From: Acidimicrobiia bacterium
Lineage (GTDB): Bacteria > Actinomycetota > Acidimicrobiia > Spongiisociales > Spongiisociaceae
Direction: 5' to 3'
Assembly (NCBI GenBank): GCA_009841105.1
Contig: VXMM01000002.1
Span: 121,850 to 185,849, forward strand
DNA length: 64,000 nt
The notes under the pieces are model-generated. The model was not told the DNA's origin and made no database searches. It saw nothing but the letters and a program-made list of their open reading frames with translations. Below are positions 17,237 to 26,672 of the stretch, in pieces. Each line of letters starts with the position of its first letter. The stretch's first letter is position 1. A program made the position numbers and the translations under genes.

Positions 17237-19975
17237 TCAGGCCTCGTACGCGGCTGGAACCGGAGGGAGCGGCCTGGTCAGCCAGCGGGGCCTGCGGAGG
17301 CCGCCAGGACCAGGGCCGGGGCGGGTCTTGGCCATCCACTCCTGGTAGATCTCGTGGGACCGCGCCGTGTCGACGAAGACGTCGCCATAACGGTCTTCGG
17401 GACCTGCGTGGCCCAGCCTGACCCGCTGATGCCAGGCGTGCATACCCGACACCGGGTCGGGATGGACCGGGAATGCCAGGTTCTGGTGTACACCGGGATC
17501 GCGCCACCAGATCCGCTCGCTGTCCGGATCCTCTGATCGGAAAGGCTCGATGCCCGTCCTGTGCCGGAGCAGCCAGCCGCCGTCGTGGCGCCCGATGTCC
17601 ACCAAGGCCGATGACCACCTCTCGTTGCCCGTATTGGCATCGAGACGCCATCGGCCCATGTGGTGGGAAGCGGCTACGACGCCCGGCCTGATTCCCTCGG
17701 TGCGCCAGGCCCGCATCACGAAGTAGCCGATGTCGGTGGTTATGCGCACCAGGTCCCCCGTGTCGAACCCGAGCTGGTCGGCGTCGATGGAGTTCATCCA
17801 CAGCGGATGGCCGTGGCTGATCTCGTACAGATACTTGGCGTTCCCCGACCGCGTGTGGATGAGGGTGGGCAGCCGGAAGATGGGGAGCAGGATGCGCTCG
17901 TCACCTTCGAGATCGAGATCGCGCCAGTACACATGGGACTTGAGGTACGTGGGTATGGCCGTATCCGACCAGTCCCACGACTCCAGCGTGTCGGAGTGCC
18001 ATTCGAGGAGCCGCGAGGGAGACGTGAATCCGCTTCTGCGCTCCCCTTCGACTTCCACCCCGGGCTGATCGGCGCTCGCGACCTCCTCGTGCAACAGGTA
18101 GCGGTCGCGATCGATCTCGAAGGCCCCGTACTTGCGCATGTACTCCAGGGCGGTGAGCCCCTCCCGTCCGGCCTGTTCCGAGAGTCCGGGCACCGAGTTG
18201 TCGAACATCCAGCCGTAGTACTCGTCGACGCTGACGGGACGGGACGGGTCGGAGGGCGACTCGTACCACTGCCTCACCCCGAGCGAGCCGTCGGGGTCGA
18301 TGCGCCAGGAGAGGTCGATCCAGAACTCGTTCTCCTCCCACACCTCGCCCGGATTGGCCTCGTAGGTGCGCTCGTACCGCTGTCCGGCCCGCTCCCCTGC
18401 CACCCGCAGCACGGGCTGGCGGAAGCCGAGCCAGCGCGCCGCATGGGTCTCGTAGGAGTGGGTGTCGTGACGCTCGGCGCCGACCCCCATCGGCAGCACG
18501 TAGTCGGCGAACCAGGCCGTCTCCGACCAGGTCGGGCTGAGTACAACGTGGAGACCTACCTTGTCCTCGTCGGTGAGCGCCTCGAGCCAGGTGAAACCGT
18601 CGGGATTGGTCCAGACGGGGTTGTAGACACGGGTGAAGTAGACCTCGAGCCGGCCCCGTCCCTCCTTGAGGAAGTGCGGCAGGAGGTAGCTCATCTCGTA
18701 GTGGCTGAGCGGGAACTCCGACGGCCAGATCAACTCGTTCCAGCGGTTCGCCGGGGGTGGCATGTTCCAGTGGTCGGGCTTGAACTTGTCCCAGGCGCTG
18801 GGCGACGTACCTCCCTCCGTCCCAACCGATCCCGTCAGGACATGCAGGAAGAAGAGGCAGCGGGCAACCTGCCAGCCCCCGAGGTTCCCAGACCCGGCGG
18901 CCCGCCATGTGTGGGAGGCGAAGCGGCTCCCCGCTTCGGCGATGCCCCTGGCTACCGCCTCGATACGTCCGGGATCCACCCCTGTCTCGGCTGCGGCGAA
19001 CTCGATCGTGTAGTCGGCATAGGTCTCGCGCAGCAGCTCGAGGAAGCTCTCGTACGTGCGGGGCCGTTCGGGCGCCCGCGCGGCCAGCGAGGCCTCCCAG
19101 TTGACCCACCTGCGCACGAACTCGTGGTCCACGGCGTCCCACTCGATCAGCCGGGCGGCGATGGCCAGGAGCATGGCCGCCTCGGTACCCGGCCACGGGG
19201 AGAGCCAGTGGTCCGACATCGATGCCGTATTCGAGAGGCGCGGGTCGATGGTGGCCACCTGTGCTCCCGCCTGGCGGGCCTCGATGATGCGCTGCGCGTG
19301 CGGGTTGAAATAGTGCCCGGACTCGAGCTGGGCCGATAGCAGGAGGATGAAGCGGGCGTTGGCGAAGTCGGCCGACGGCCGGTCGTAGCCCATCCACATG
19401 GCGTAGCCGGTGCGTGCCCCCGACGAGCAGATGTTGGTGTGGCTGTTGTGCCCGTCCACCCCCCAGGACCGGAGGATGCGGTCGATGAAGCCGTCCTCGC
19501 CCGGCCTCCCTACGTGGTAGATGATCTCGTCATGGCGGTCCTCTTGCAGGGCGGTGCGGATCCGGGACGCGATGTCCTGCAGCGCGTCTTCCCAGGAGAC
19601 GCGCTCCCACTCCCCTCCACCGCGGGGCCCGACCCTCCGCAGAGGATGCAGGATCCGCTCCGGGTCGTACATCTGGTTGAGGGTGGCCGGTCCCTTGGCG
19701 CAGTTGCGGCCTCTCGATCCGGGATGCTCGGGGTTGCCCTCGAAGCGCCGCACCCGCCCGTTGTCCTTGTCGACGTAGGCCAGCAACCCGCAGCCGGCCT
19801 CGCAGTTGAAACATGTGGTCGGAACGAGCCGGTAACGCCGCTTGACCCGCTCGGGCCACGCCTTGGCGTCGTACTCCTCCCAGTCGTCCCAGGATTCGGC
19901 CGGCGGGAAGGGAACCAGGCCGGTCCCGGGGACCAGTCGTGGCAGGCGATCCGTTGCGCGCCGGTCCCTATCCAT
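17237..19975 (-). CDS. Molybdopterin oxidoreductase, DMSO reductase superfamily
   Basis: A catalytic molybdenum or tungsten subunit of 912 residues. The N-terminal [4Fe-4S] site is CFNCEAGC with a fourth Cys in GRNCAKGP, followed by the Moco-binding core (NICSSGARTGYAMWMG, DPRLSNTASMSDHW, SGNLGGWQVARC) and the C-terminal dinucleotide-binding domain ending in KTRPGPGPGG. The closest remembered relatives are large subunits such as phenylacetyl-CoA:acceptor oxidoreductase, but the true substrate is unknown. No twin-arginine signal is visible, so a cytoplasmic active site is likely. The ATG at 19975 has GGAG at 6 nt; an ATG at 19981 sits directly on that site. The Fe-S/NrfD fusion lies 18 bp upstream in the same direction, so the two should form a membrane complex. 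Confidence 0.85.
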   Translation of the reverse strand: MDRDRRATDRLPRLVPGTGLVPFPPAESWDDWEEYDAKAWPERVKRRYRLVPTTCFNCEAGCGLLAYVDKDNGRVRRFEGNPEHPGSRGRNCAKGPATLNQMYDPERILHPLRRVGPRGGGEWERVSWEDALQDIASRIRTALQEDRHDEIIYHVGRPGEDGFIDRILRSWGVDGHNSHTNICSSGARTGYAMWMGYDRPSADFANARFILLLSAQLESGHYFNPHAQRIIEARQAGAQVATIDPRLSNTASMSDHWLSPWPGTEAAMLLAIAARLIEWDAVDHEFVRRWVNWEASLAARAPERPRTYESFLELLRETYADYTIEFAAAETGVDPGRIEAVARGIAEAGSRFASHTWRAAGSGNLGGWQVARCLFFLHVLTGSVGTEGGTSPSAWDKFKPDHWNMPPPANRWNELIWPSEFPLSHYEMSYLLPHFLKEGRGRLEVYFTRVYNPVWTNPDGFTWLEALTDEDKVGLHVVLSPTWSETAWFADYVLPMGVGAERHDTHSYETHAARWLGFRQPVLRVAGERAGQRYERTYEANPGEVWEENEFWIDLSWRIDPDGSLGVRQWYESPSDPSRPVSVDEYYGWMFDNSVPGLSEQAGREGLTALEYMRKYGAFEIDRDRYLLHEEVASADQPGVEVEGERRSGFTSPSRLLEWHSDTLESWDWSDTAIPTYLKSHVYWRDLDLEGDERILLPIFRLPTLIHTRSGNAKYLYEISHGHPLWMNSIDADQLGFDTGDLVRITTDIGYFVMRAWRTEGIRPGVVAASHHMGRWRLDANTGNERWSSALVDIGRHDGGWLLRHRTGIEPFRSEDPDSERIWWRDPGVHQNLAFPVHPDPVSGMHAWHQRVRLGHAGPEDRYGDVFVDTARSHEIYQEWMAKTRPGPGPGGLRRPRWLTRPLPPVPAAYEA

Positions 19976-19993
19976 CGTCATCTCCGTGCCCGC

Positions 19994-21574
19994 TCATGAC
20001 AGGGGCACGCTCTGTCCTGCCCTGACGAAGGCGTCGTCGGCGAACCAGAGGCCGACCAGGGCGGCCAGGCCTCCCAACTCGGCCACCCAGAGGGGGACGC
20101 CGGCGCCGGCCAGGAAGACCGCTCCCAGCACTAGGGGGATCACGACCCCGATCACCTGGCCCCCGAGCCACCACTCTCTCGCATGGGCGCCTCTGGTCAG
20201 GTGGTACATCGCAGCGGCATGGTTACGGGTCGGGTGCCGCGAGACGAGTTCCGCCACCGCGACAAGCGCCATTGCCGCCGCGCCGCCGACCAGGGCCCAG
20301 GCGAACGCCCGCTGGGCTGCCGGCGCCAGATCGAACACCGGCGCGGCCAGCAGCCCCGCAGCCCCACCCGCCGTGAACGCTCCGGCGAGCATGTGCCACA
20401 GGAGCGTCGGGCTCTGCCACAGATCCCGACCCTCGGCCTGGCCGAACAGGAAGGCGGTGTACGCGGCCACGCCTACCCCTACCACCGCCCCCGCCCATAT
20501 GAGTACGGGGAGAAAGTCGGCGCCGGCGAGCCCGGACACGAACCAGAGGCCGAGGATCACCGCCTGGGCGGCCAGGATCCAGGCCCCCTTTACCAGCCAC
20601 GATCCCGGGTTGCCCTTGGTCAGGAGGTAGAAGAACCGGTCGGGTCGCTTGAGATCCCAAATCAGCAGGACACCGGTCAGGGCCAGGAAGATGCCGGCGA
20701 TCAAGGGAGCTCCCCACCGCGCGAAGGCGCTGTCCGTACCCGCGCCCGACAGCAACGAGAGCGCCAGGACCATGACGATGCCCGCCGAGATGCCCTTCGT
20801 GAGGAAGTAACTCGACACCCGCCAGCCCCACGGCATCGGGTGGTCGGTGTTGTACACCACGCGCGGGGGGATGTCCTCCGCCGTGCGCCGCGAGGATGGG
20901 CGGCCCCCGGTCCCACCGTTGCCGCTGCGGCCGGCCGCGGGCGTCAGGTCGACGGTCATGAACGACGGCGCCGGATCGCGCCAGATACCCCCGTCGCCCG
21001 GATCGACCGCACCCAACGGGTCGATGCCGGCCGGCTCGACGCCCCGGTACCACAGGTTCGGTGCGGTGCCCTGCTCCGGGGAGCGCTGGAGCAGCCGCTC
21101 GGCGTGGACCATTTGCGAGATGGGCGTGGTCGGGTCGTGCACATCCCCCGAGATGATCGCTCCTTCCGGACAGACCACCACGCAGGCCGGCTCTAGCCCG
21201 ACCTCGACCCTATGAACGCAGTAGTTGCACTTCTGCGCTGTATTGTCGTGGGGGTCGATGTAGAGCGCGTCGTAAGGGCAGGCCTGCATGCAGCTCTTGC
21301 AACCGATGCAGAGGCTGGTGTCGAAGTCGACTATTCCGTCGTCCCGGCGGAACAGCGCGTTGGTGGGACAGATCGACACGCAGGGCGCATCGGTGCAATG
21401 GTTGCAGCGCATTACCGAGAAGGACCGCGTGGTGTCAGGCCAGGTCCCCGCCTCGATGTACTTGACCCAGGTGCGGTCGACGCCCAGCGGGACGTCGTGC
21501 TCGGTCTTGCAGGCCACCGTGCAGGCATGGCAACCGATGCACGCCGTCTGGTCGATGATGAAGCCGAACTGCAA
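19994..21574 (-). CDS. Fused [4Fe-4S] ferredoxin and NrfD-type membrane subunit
   Basis: A 526-residue fusion of two usually separate subunits. The first about 190 residues are a four-cluster ferredoxin of the DmsB/NrfC type (CIGCHACTVAC, RCNHCTDAPCVSICP, CIGCKSCMQACP, KCNYCVHR with a further CVVVCP). After a linker rich in Gly/Arg (about residues 200-250), the rest is a polytopic NrfD-like anchor of roughly eight hydrophobic segments starting near SSYFLTKGISAGIVMV. It would pass electrons between quinone and the molybdoenzyme encoded just downstream. The start is TTG at 21574 with GGAG five nt upstream. Fusion of ferredoxin and anchor is known but not the usual arrangement. Confidence 0.85.
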   Translation of the reverse strand: MQFGFIIDQTACIGCHACTVACKTEHDVPLGVDRTWVKYIEAGTWPDTTRSFSVMRCNHCTDAPCVSICPTNALFRRDDGIVDFDTSLCIGCKSCMQACPYDALYIDPHDNTAQKCNYCVHRVEVGLEPACVVVCPEGAIISGDVHDPTTPISQMVHAERLLQRSPEQGTAPNLWYRGVEPAGIDPLGAVDPGDGGIWRDPAPSFMTVDLTPAAGRSGNGGTGGRPSSRRTAEDIPPRVVYNTDHPMPWGWRVSSYFLTKGISAGIVMVLALSLLSGAGTDSAFARWGAPLIAGIFLALTGVLLIWDLKRPDRFFYLLTKGNPGSWLVKGAWILAAQAVILGLWFVSGLAGADFLPVLIWAGAVVGVGVAAYTAFLFGQAEGRDLWQSPTLLWHMLAGAFTAGGAAGLLAAPVFDLAPAAQRAFAWALVGGAAAMALVAVAELVSRHPTRNHAAAMYHLTRGAHAREWWLGGQVIGVVIPLVLGAVFLAGAGVPLWVAELGGLAALVGLWFADDAFVRAGQSVPLS

Positions 21575-21770
21575 GGCACTCCCTCTAAACCTGGGCCGCG
21601 GGCGCCGGCCCGGCCCTCCAAGGGTAATCCGCCTTGTAGTGCTGGACGCTCGGGGCCAGGAAGCCGCCGAGCGTTACGCGTTCGGGCCCGGATCCGCTTG
21701 CGCTGGCGGGGCGATTCGCCCACGGGCGTACCGACCGGTTGTCGGAAAACGTGTGTAACGTTCTGCGACC

Positions 21771-22694
21771 ATGAAACCCCTGGTAGAAGCCGCCAGTCTG
21801 ACCAAGCGATTCGGCGACTTCACCGCAGTCGACGCCATCGGCTTCTCTGTCGCCTCCGGGGAGGTGTTCGGCTTCCTCGGTCCGAACGGTGCGGGCAAGA
21901 GCTCCACCATGCGGATGATCGGCGCCGTCTCGCCCGTGACATCCGGACGGCTGCGCGTGTTCGGTCTCGATCCGGCCAAGGACGGCCGACGCATCCGGTC
22001 CCGGCTGGGGGTGGTACCCCAGGACGACTCGCTCGACATGGAGTTGAGCGTGGAGGAAAACCTGTACATCTACGGCCGTTACTACGACATCCCGCGCCGC
22101 GAGATCCGTGCCCGGATCGAGGAGTTGATCGACTTCGCCCAGCTCGGAGAACGCCGCACCTCGCGGGTGGATCCGCTCTCGGGTGGGATGAAGCGGCGCC
22201 TCACCATCGCCAGGGGCCTGATCAACCGTCCCGACCTCCTGCTCCTCGACGAGCCGACCACGGGACTCGACCCCCAAGCTCGCCACGTGTTGTGGGATCG
22301 TCTCTACCGGCTCAAGCAGGACGGAGTCACCCAGATCATCACCACCCACTACATGGACGAGGCCGAGCAGCTGTGTGATCGGCTGGTGATCATGGACCGG
22401 GGCCGCATCGTCGCCGAGGGATCACCCCGCGGTCTCATCGAGACCCACTCAACCCGCGAGGTGTTGGAGGTGCGCTTCCCGGTCGGAGAGTTGGAGCCGG
22501 CCGGGCCGACGCTCCACAAAACGGCCGATCGGGTCGAGTTGCTGGCCGATCGGGCACTTCTCTACACCTCCGATGCCGACTCGGCTCTGGGGGAGATACA
22601 CCGGCTCGGCCTCCGGCCGGAGAGCGCGCTGGTGCGCCGCAGCACGCTCGAGGACGTCTTCCTCAAGCTGACCGGACGCACCCTGGTCGACTGA
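21771..22694 (+). CDS. ABC exporter ATP-binding subunit, DrrA-like
   Basis: A 307-residue ATPase of the DRA/daunorubicin-type ABC-2 exporter group. Walker A is GPNGAGKSST, the signature LSGGMKRRL, Walker B LLLLDEPTTGLDP and the H-loop ITTHYMDEAEQL, all well formed. The C-terminal DrrA-like extension (LEDVFLKLTGRTLVD) is present. Two ABC-2 permease genes follow immediately (13-bp gap, then a 4-bp overlap), giving a complete heterodimeric exporter. The cargo, probably a lipid, antibiotic or polysaccharide, cannot be inferred. Confidence 0.92.
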   Translation: MKPLVEAASLTKRFGDFTAVDAIGFSVASGEVFGFLGPNGAGKSSTMRMIGAVSPVTSGRLRVFGLDPAKDGRRIRSRLGVVPQDDSLDMELSVEENLYIYGRYYDIPRREIRARIEELIDFAQLGERRTSRVDPLSGGMKRRLTIARGLINRPDLLLLDEPTTGLDPQARHVLWDRLYRLKQDGVTQIITTHYMDEAEQLCDRLVIMDRGRIVAEGSPRGLIETHSTREVLEVRFPVGELEPAGPTLHKTADRVELLADRALLYTSDADSALGEIHRLGLRPESALVRRSTLEDVFLKLTGRTLVD

Positions 22695-22707
22695 CGAGGA
22701 CCGGTCT

Positions 22708-23487
22708 GTGCAGGTACCTGGAGCGCTGCGAGTCGTCGAGGCGAACGCCATCGCGTACCGGCGGGTCTGGAAGGGGTCGGCGTTCTCCTCGTTCGTCACC
22801 CCGGCCCTGTTCCTGGTGGCGATGGGCCTGGGCCTCGGATCGCTGGTGGACCGCGGAACGGGCGCCCCCGGTTTCGAGGACCTCAGCTACGTGTCCTTCC
22901 TCGCCCCCGGACTCCTCGTGGCCAGCGCCATGCAGACCGGGGCGGCCGAGGGATCATTTCAGGTGATCGCCGGGATGAAGTGGACCCGCAACTACCACTC
23001 GGTGGTCGCCTCGCCGGTCGGCACCCGTGGCCTGGTGGAGGGTCACTTCATCTGGACCGGCCTACGGGTGCTGACGGTCTCGGTGATCTTCGGAGCGGTA
23101 GCGGCCGCCCTGGGGGCTATCTCGCCGGTCGCCGCACTGGCGATGGCACCCATCGGGATCCTCATCGGCCTGGCCACCGTCGCGCCGATGACCGCCTTCA
23201 CCGCCAACCGGGAGAACACAGAAGCCGTCACCGCCGTCTTCCGTTTCGGCATCACGCCCATGTACCTTTTCTCGGGCACGTTCTTCCCGATCACCCAGCT
23301 ACCCGATTGGCTTCAGTCCGTGGCAACCGTGACCCCGCTGTGGCACGCGGTCGAAATGGCCAGGCGGGTAGCTCTCGGCTATGACTCGGCCCTTCCGGCC
23401 TGGCAACACGTCGGATACCTGGTCCTGGTATTCGTCGTGGGGGCGGCCCTGGCCTACCGCCTCTTCTCCCGGCGGCTGAACGTATGA
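22708..23487 (+). CDS. ABC-2 type exporter permease
   Basis: A 259-residue membrane subunit with about six hydrophobic segments of the ABC-2 family (SFVTPALFLVAMGLGLG, APGLLVASAMQTGAAEG, then LFSGTFFPITQLPDWLQ, a classic ABC-2 stretch). The GTG start at 22708 follows the ATPase stop by 13 nt. Its stop overlaps the next permease start by ATGA. Together with the second permease it should form a heterodimeric channel for the DrrA-like ATPase. Confidence 0.88.
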   Translation: MQVPGALRVVEANAIAYRRVWKGSAFSSFVTPALFLVAMGLGLGSLVDRGTGAPGFEDLSYVSFLAPGLLVASAMQTGAAEGSFQVIAGMKWTRNYHSVVASPVGTRGLVEGHFIWTGLRVLTVSVIFGAVAAALGAISPVAALAMAPIGILIGLATVAPMTAFTANRENTEAVTAVFRFGITPMYLFSGTFFPITQLPDWLQSVATVTPLWHAVEMARRVALGYDSALPAWQHVGYLVLVFVVGAALAYRLFSRRLNV

Positions 23488-24293
23488 CCACCCGCACCCT
23501 GGCACTCCGGATCCTGCCGCCTCCGCTGGTCGGGCTGCGAGCCCAGCGCCTGATCGAGCGCAACATGCTCGTCTACAGGCGGGCCTGGATGATCCTCGTG
23601 TCGGGCTTCTTCGAGCCGGTCTTCTACCTGCTCTCGCTAGGGATCGGAATGGGCCGCCTGGTCGGAGAAGTAGCCGGTCCGGGGGGCACCACCCTCAGCT
23701 ACGCGGCCTTCATAGCACCCGCTCTCCTGGCGGCGTCAGCCATGAATGGAGCAGTATTGGAGTCCACCATCAACATCTTCATCAAGCTCCGGTACGGCAA
23801 GGTCTACGACGCCATCCTCGCTACCCCCCTCCGCCCGTGGGACATCGCCATCGGGGAGATAACCTGGTCGTTGATCCGCGGCGTCCTCTACTCGATCGGA
23901 TTCGTCGTGGTCATGGCGGGGATGGGCCTGGTTGCCACACCGCTGGCGATCCTGGCCATCCCGGCGGCGACCCTGATCGGCTTCGCCTTCGGAGCGGTCG
24001 GCATGGCCGCCTCCACCTTCATGCGGAGCTGGCAGGATTTCGACCTGGTCGTGCTGTTCATGCTGCCCCTGTTCCTGTTCAGCGCGACCTTCTACCCGCT
24101 CGACGTCTACCCGCCGGCCCTCCGGGCGCTCGTCCAACTCTCCCCGCTGTATCACGGAGTCGAGATCATCCGGGCTTTCACCCTGCACTCCTTCGACGCG
24201 GGACTCCTCGGCCACGTCGCTTACCTGGTCGCTATCGGATCGGTGGGACTCATGGTGGCAGGACGGCGGCTCGGGACCCTGCTCAACCCGTAA
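23484..24293 (+). CDS. ABC-2 type exporter permease, second subunit
   Basis: A 269-residue ABC-2 permease homologous to its upstream neighbour, with shared features FEPVFYLLSLGIGMGRL, FIAPALLAASAMNGA and LFSATFYPLDVYPP. The start overlaps the previous stop (ATGA), indicating translational coupling. It closes the three-gene exporter operon. The next gene is convergent after a 197-bp AT-richer spacer (24294-24490) that holds no recognisable gene or strong terminator. Confidence 0.88.
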   Translation: MTTRTLALRILPPPLVGLRAQRLIERNMLVYRRAWMILVSGFFEPVFYLLSLGIGMGRLVGEVAGPGGTTLSYAAFIAPALLAASAMNGAVLESTINIFIKLRYGKVYDAILATPLRPWDIAIGEITWSLIRGVLYSIGFVVVMAGMGLVATPLAILAIPAATLIGFAFGAVGMAASTFMRSWQDFDLVVLFMLPLFLFSATFYPLDVYPPALRALVQLSPLYHGVEIIRAFTLHSFDAGLLGHVAYLVAIGSVGLMVAGRRLGTLLNP

Positions 24294-24490
24294 GGCGCCC
24301 GTTCCTGACTGGGCCGGATGATTGGTCTCTAGTTTCTAGTTGGTAGTTTTTGTTGGCGAATCGGTGCTTAGCGCTAGATCGGGTAGGTTTCCGGCCGCGG
24401 TGGCGCCGTCTGAGTTCCACATCCCGCCAAGGGAGACCTTCATGAAAGAGAAGAGGGTGACCCACAACTCGAGACACAGATGTACCCGCG

Positions 24491-26092
24491 TTACAGATGT
24501 CTTCCTGGCCTCGGACCCCCCTCCCCCGACGGTTGTGCGGGTCCGGGCTGCTCATCAGGGGGGACGTCGCGGAGGGGAAGCCCTCGCAGCATCAGACCGG
24601 CGATGGTCGCCGCTACCGCCACCGGGATCGCCAGCCGGAACATCTGGCTGGAGCTGAGCGCCACCGCCTCGCGGATGACGTCGCGCACGGATGGCTCCAT
24701 CGTGGCGACGACTGCCGGGCTCGCGACCAGTTCGCTGACGTCGAGCCCCAACACCGGCGAGTCAGGCGGTAGACCGTCCGCGAGGAGGCCGGCGAGACGG
24801 GCGTTGAACAGTGCACCGAACATGGCAACCCCGGTGCTCCCGCCGAGTTGGCGGAAGACCTGGACGGATGATGTCGCCACTCCCAGGTCCCGCGGATGGA
24901 CTGCGTTCTGAATGACCAGGATCAGCACCGGGATAAGGATCCCCATGCTCAGGCCGAATACGACGAGGTAGGCGGCCGCGGCCGCCGGGCTGGTCGACAC
25001 GCTCATAGTGCTGAGTAGCACCAGTCCCACCCCGAGGAGGACAGTCCCTGCCACCACCACCGATCGGTAGCGACCCCATCGCGCCACCATCCGTCCCGAC
25101 ACGAGGCTGCCGACCAAGGAGGCGGTGAGCATCGGGGCCAGAAGGAGTCCGGAGTGGGTAGCCGACATAGCCAACGAGATCTGCAGGAAGACAGGGAGGT
25201 AGGCCAGCGGGAGGAAGAGGCCGAAGCCGGAGATGAAGCTGGTCGCGTTGACCGCCGAGAACTCGCGGTTCCGGAAGAGGAACAGGGGCAGGATGGGAGA
25301 AGGGGTTTTTCCCTCCTGTCTCACGAACCACACCAGAGCCAACACCCCGATGGCGATCGTTGCGAGGATCACCGGCGAGTCCCACGCATACTGATCAACG
25401 CCCAAGCTCGCCACGAGCAGGATCGCTGTCAGCCCTAGCGCCAGGAGAGCCGCGCCCAGCCAGTCCACCACGATCCCCCTGGTCATCGGCGGATCGACCA
25501 GGTTGCGGCGGATCACGGTCAAGGTGATCATGGCCAGCACGACGCTGGGAAAGAACGCAAGGCGCCACGAGACGTGATCGACCGCCAGGCCTCCCAGCAA
25601 GGGTCCGCAGACGCTGGTCACCGCGAACACCGCGCTTATGTACGCCTGGTACCGGCCCCGCTGTCGCGGCGTGATCATGTCGCCGATGATCATGTAGCTG
25701 AGGGCGATCAGGCCGGCCGATCCGGCGCCCTGTACCGCCCGGCAAGCTATGAGCTGACCGATGTCCTGGCTCAGGCCTGCTGCGCACGAGCCCAGGACGA
25801 ACAGAAGGATGGCGACGTGCATGAGCCTCCGGCGACCGAAGAGATCAGACAACTTGCCGTAGAGTGGAACCGTGACCGTCGACGCCAGCACGTTGGCGGT
25901 GAGCACCCAGGGAAGCAGCGTGAGGGCGCCCATCTCGCCGACGATGGTCGGAAGGGCCGTGGACACGATGGTGTAGTCCATCGCGGCGATAGCCATCGCC
26001 AGCAGCAGCGCTATGAAGGTTCTTCGCACCTTCGGCGTCAGCCTCGATGCCTTTCCACTTCCGCCGGCCGGGGCTCCGGATCGCGGGGTCAT
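24491..26092 (-). CDS. MFS multidrug exporter, DHA2 (EmrB/QacA) family
   Basis: A 533-residue transporter with about 14 hydrophobic segments. DHA2 features include MDYTIVSTALPTIVGE (motif D1-like), LYGKLSDLFGRRRLM (motif A), RAVQGAGSAGLI, GPLLGGLAVDHVSWRLAF (motif C-like G-P-x-x-G-G) and a long second half. This family exports toxic hydrophobic cations and antibiotics by proton antiport. The ATG at 26092 gives the expected short cytoplasmic N-terminus; an upstream reading to 26188 adds improbable sequence. It faces the ABC exporter gene set convergently. Confidence 0.88.
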   Translation of the reverse strand: MTPRSGAPAGGSGKASRLTPKVRRTFIALLLAMAIAAMDYTIVSTALPTIVGEMGALTLLPWVLTANVLASTVTVPLYGKLSDLFGRRRLMHVAILLFVLGSCAAGLSQDIGQLIACRAVQGAGSAGLIALSYMIIGDMITPRQRGRYQAYISAVFAVTSVCGPLLGGLAVDHVSWRLAFFPSVVLAMITLTVIRRNLVDPPMTRGIVVDWLGAALLALGLTAILLVASLGVDQYAWDSPVILATIAIGVLALVWFVRQEGKTPSPILPLFLFRNREFSAVNATSFISGFGLFLPLAYLPVFLQISLAMSATHSGLLLAPMLTASLVGSLVSGRMVARWGRYRSVVVAGTVLLGVGLVLLSTMSVSTSPAAAAAYLVVFGLSMGILIPVLILVIQNAVHPRDLGVATSSVQVFRQLGGSTGVAMFGALFNARLAGLLADGLPPDSPVLGLDVSELVASPAVVATMEPSVRDVIREAVALSSSQMFRLAIPVAVAATIAGLMLRGLPLRDVPPDEQPGPAQPSGEGGPRPGRHL

Positions 26093-26153
26093 CGACCGGC
26101 CGCCCGCCCGCGGGAGCAGGGCGATACAGACCAACTCACGCGATGGCGTGATT

Positions 26154-26414
26154 TCATCTGCACACCGCGCGGAAGCGGGCCACACCATCGACGACGGCTG
26201 CTTCGGTCGGAAGCCGTTCGATGCTGGACGCTCCCACGAACCCGTTGAGTCTCGGAATCAGTTGCAGGGCCTCCTTGAAGTCGGAGGGTTCGGAGATGGG
26301 ACCGCCGTGGCAGAGGACGGGAGTGAACCTTCCGGCCTCGTCGGCCACCTCGCAGATCGCCTCTAGTACCGCCGCCAGAGACGCGACGGTCCGCCGGTCG
26401 GAGGCGCCGATCAT
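26154..26414 (-). pseudogene. C-terminal fragment resembling a PEP-hydrolase-family TIM barrel
   Basis: An 86-residue reading frame, MIGASDRRTVASL to FRAVCR, whose CHGGPISEPSDF and NGFVGASSIERLPTEAAV blocks match the end of the phosphoenolpyruvate hydrolase-like (TIM-barrel) family, which often follows a Tm-1-like domain. Full members are about 270 residues or longer; here nothing upstream in this frame looks like the missing two thirds. The frame could start at an ATG overlapping the stop of the small ORF at 26411-26599 (ATGA). Most likely a decayed remnant; a translated small protein cannot be excluded. Confidence 0.45.
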
Positions 26415-26599
26415 GCCTCGGAAACGGCCACGGACGCCTTGCCGGCGCCGATCGACTCGTCCCACTCCTCTTGAGGCATGATCTTGCACACCGGCGCCGT
26501 AACCACTTTCCTTGTCTCCTCGAGGTCCCGCGAACAGCCTCTCTGGCAGCGGTACGTCAGCTGACCACGGTTGGGTCCCGAGACTTCCGGGTAGTCCAC
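26411..26599 (-). CDS. Small hypothetical protein with three Cys
   Basis: A 62-residue frame with GTG start. It contains YRCQRGCSRDLEETRK and APVCKIM, so three Cys in a pattern slightly reminiscent of a small zinc ribbon but lacking a fourth. No family recognised. The stop overlaps the start of the fragment at 26154-26414 by ATGA, which would suit a translationally coupled pair. Codon use looks like its neighbours, but the frame is short, so this is a weak call. Confidence 0.3.
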   Translation of the reverse strand: MDYPEVSGPNRGQLTYRCQRGCSRDLEETRKVVTAPVCKIMPQEEWDESIGAGKASVAVSEA

Positions 26600-26672
26600 G
26601 CGTTGGCTCAGTCAGCGTAGCGAGAGCCCCGGCTCCGAGACCGGGGGACGTGGTCCGGTGGGTCGGGTGCTG

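Noticed and set aside
17660..19339. A 559-residue plus-strand frame over the molybdoenzyme
   Set aside because: Antisense to a gene with intact Fe-S and cofactor motifs; no domains.
24442..24657. Frame starting MKEKRVTHNSRHRCTR behind a GGAG site
   Set aside because: Runs into the MFS gene antisense and turns into Arg/Pro-rich noise.
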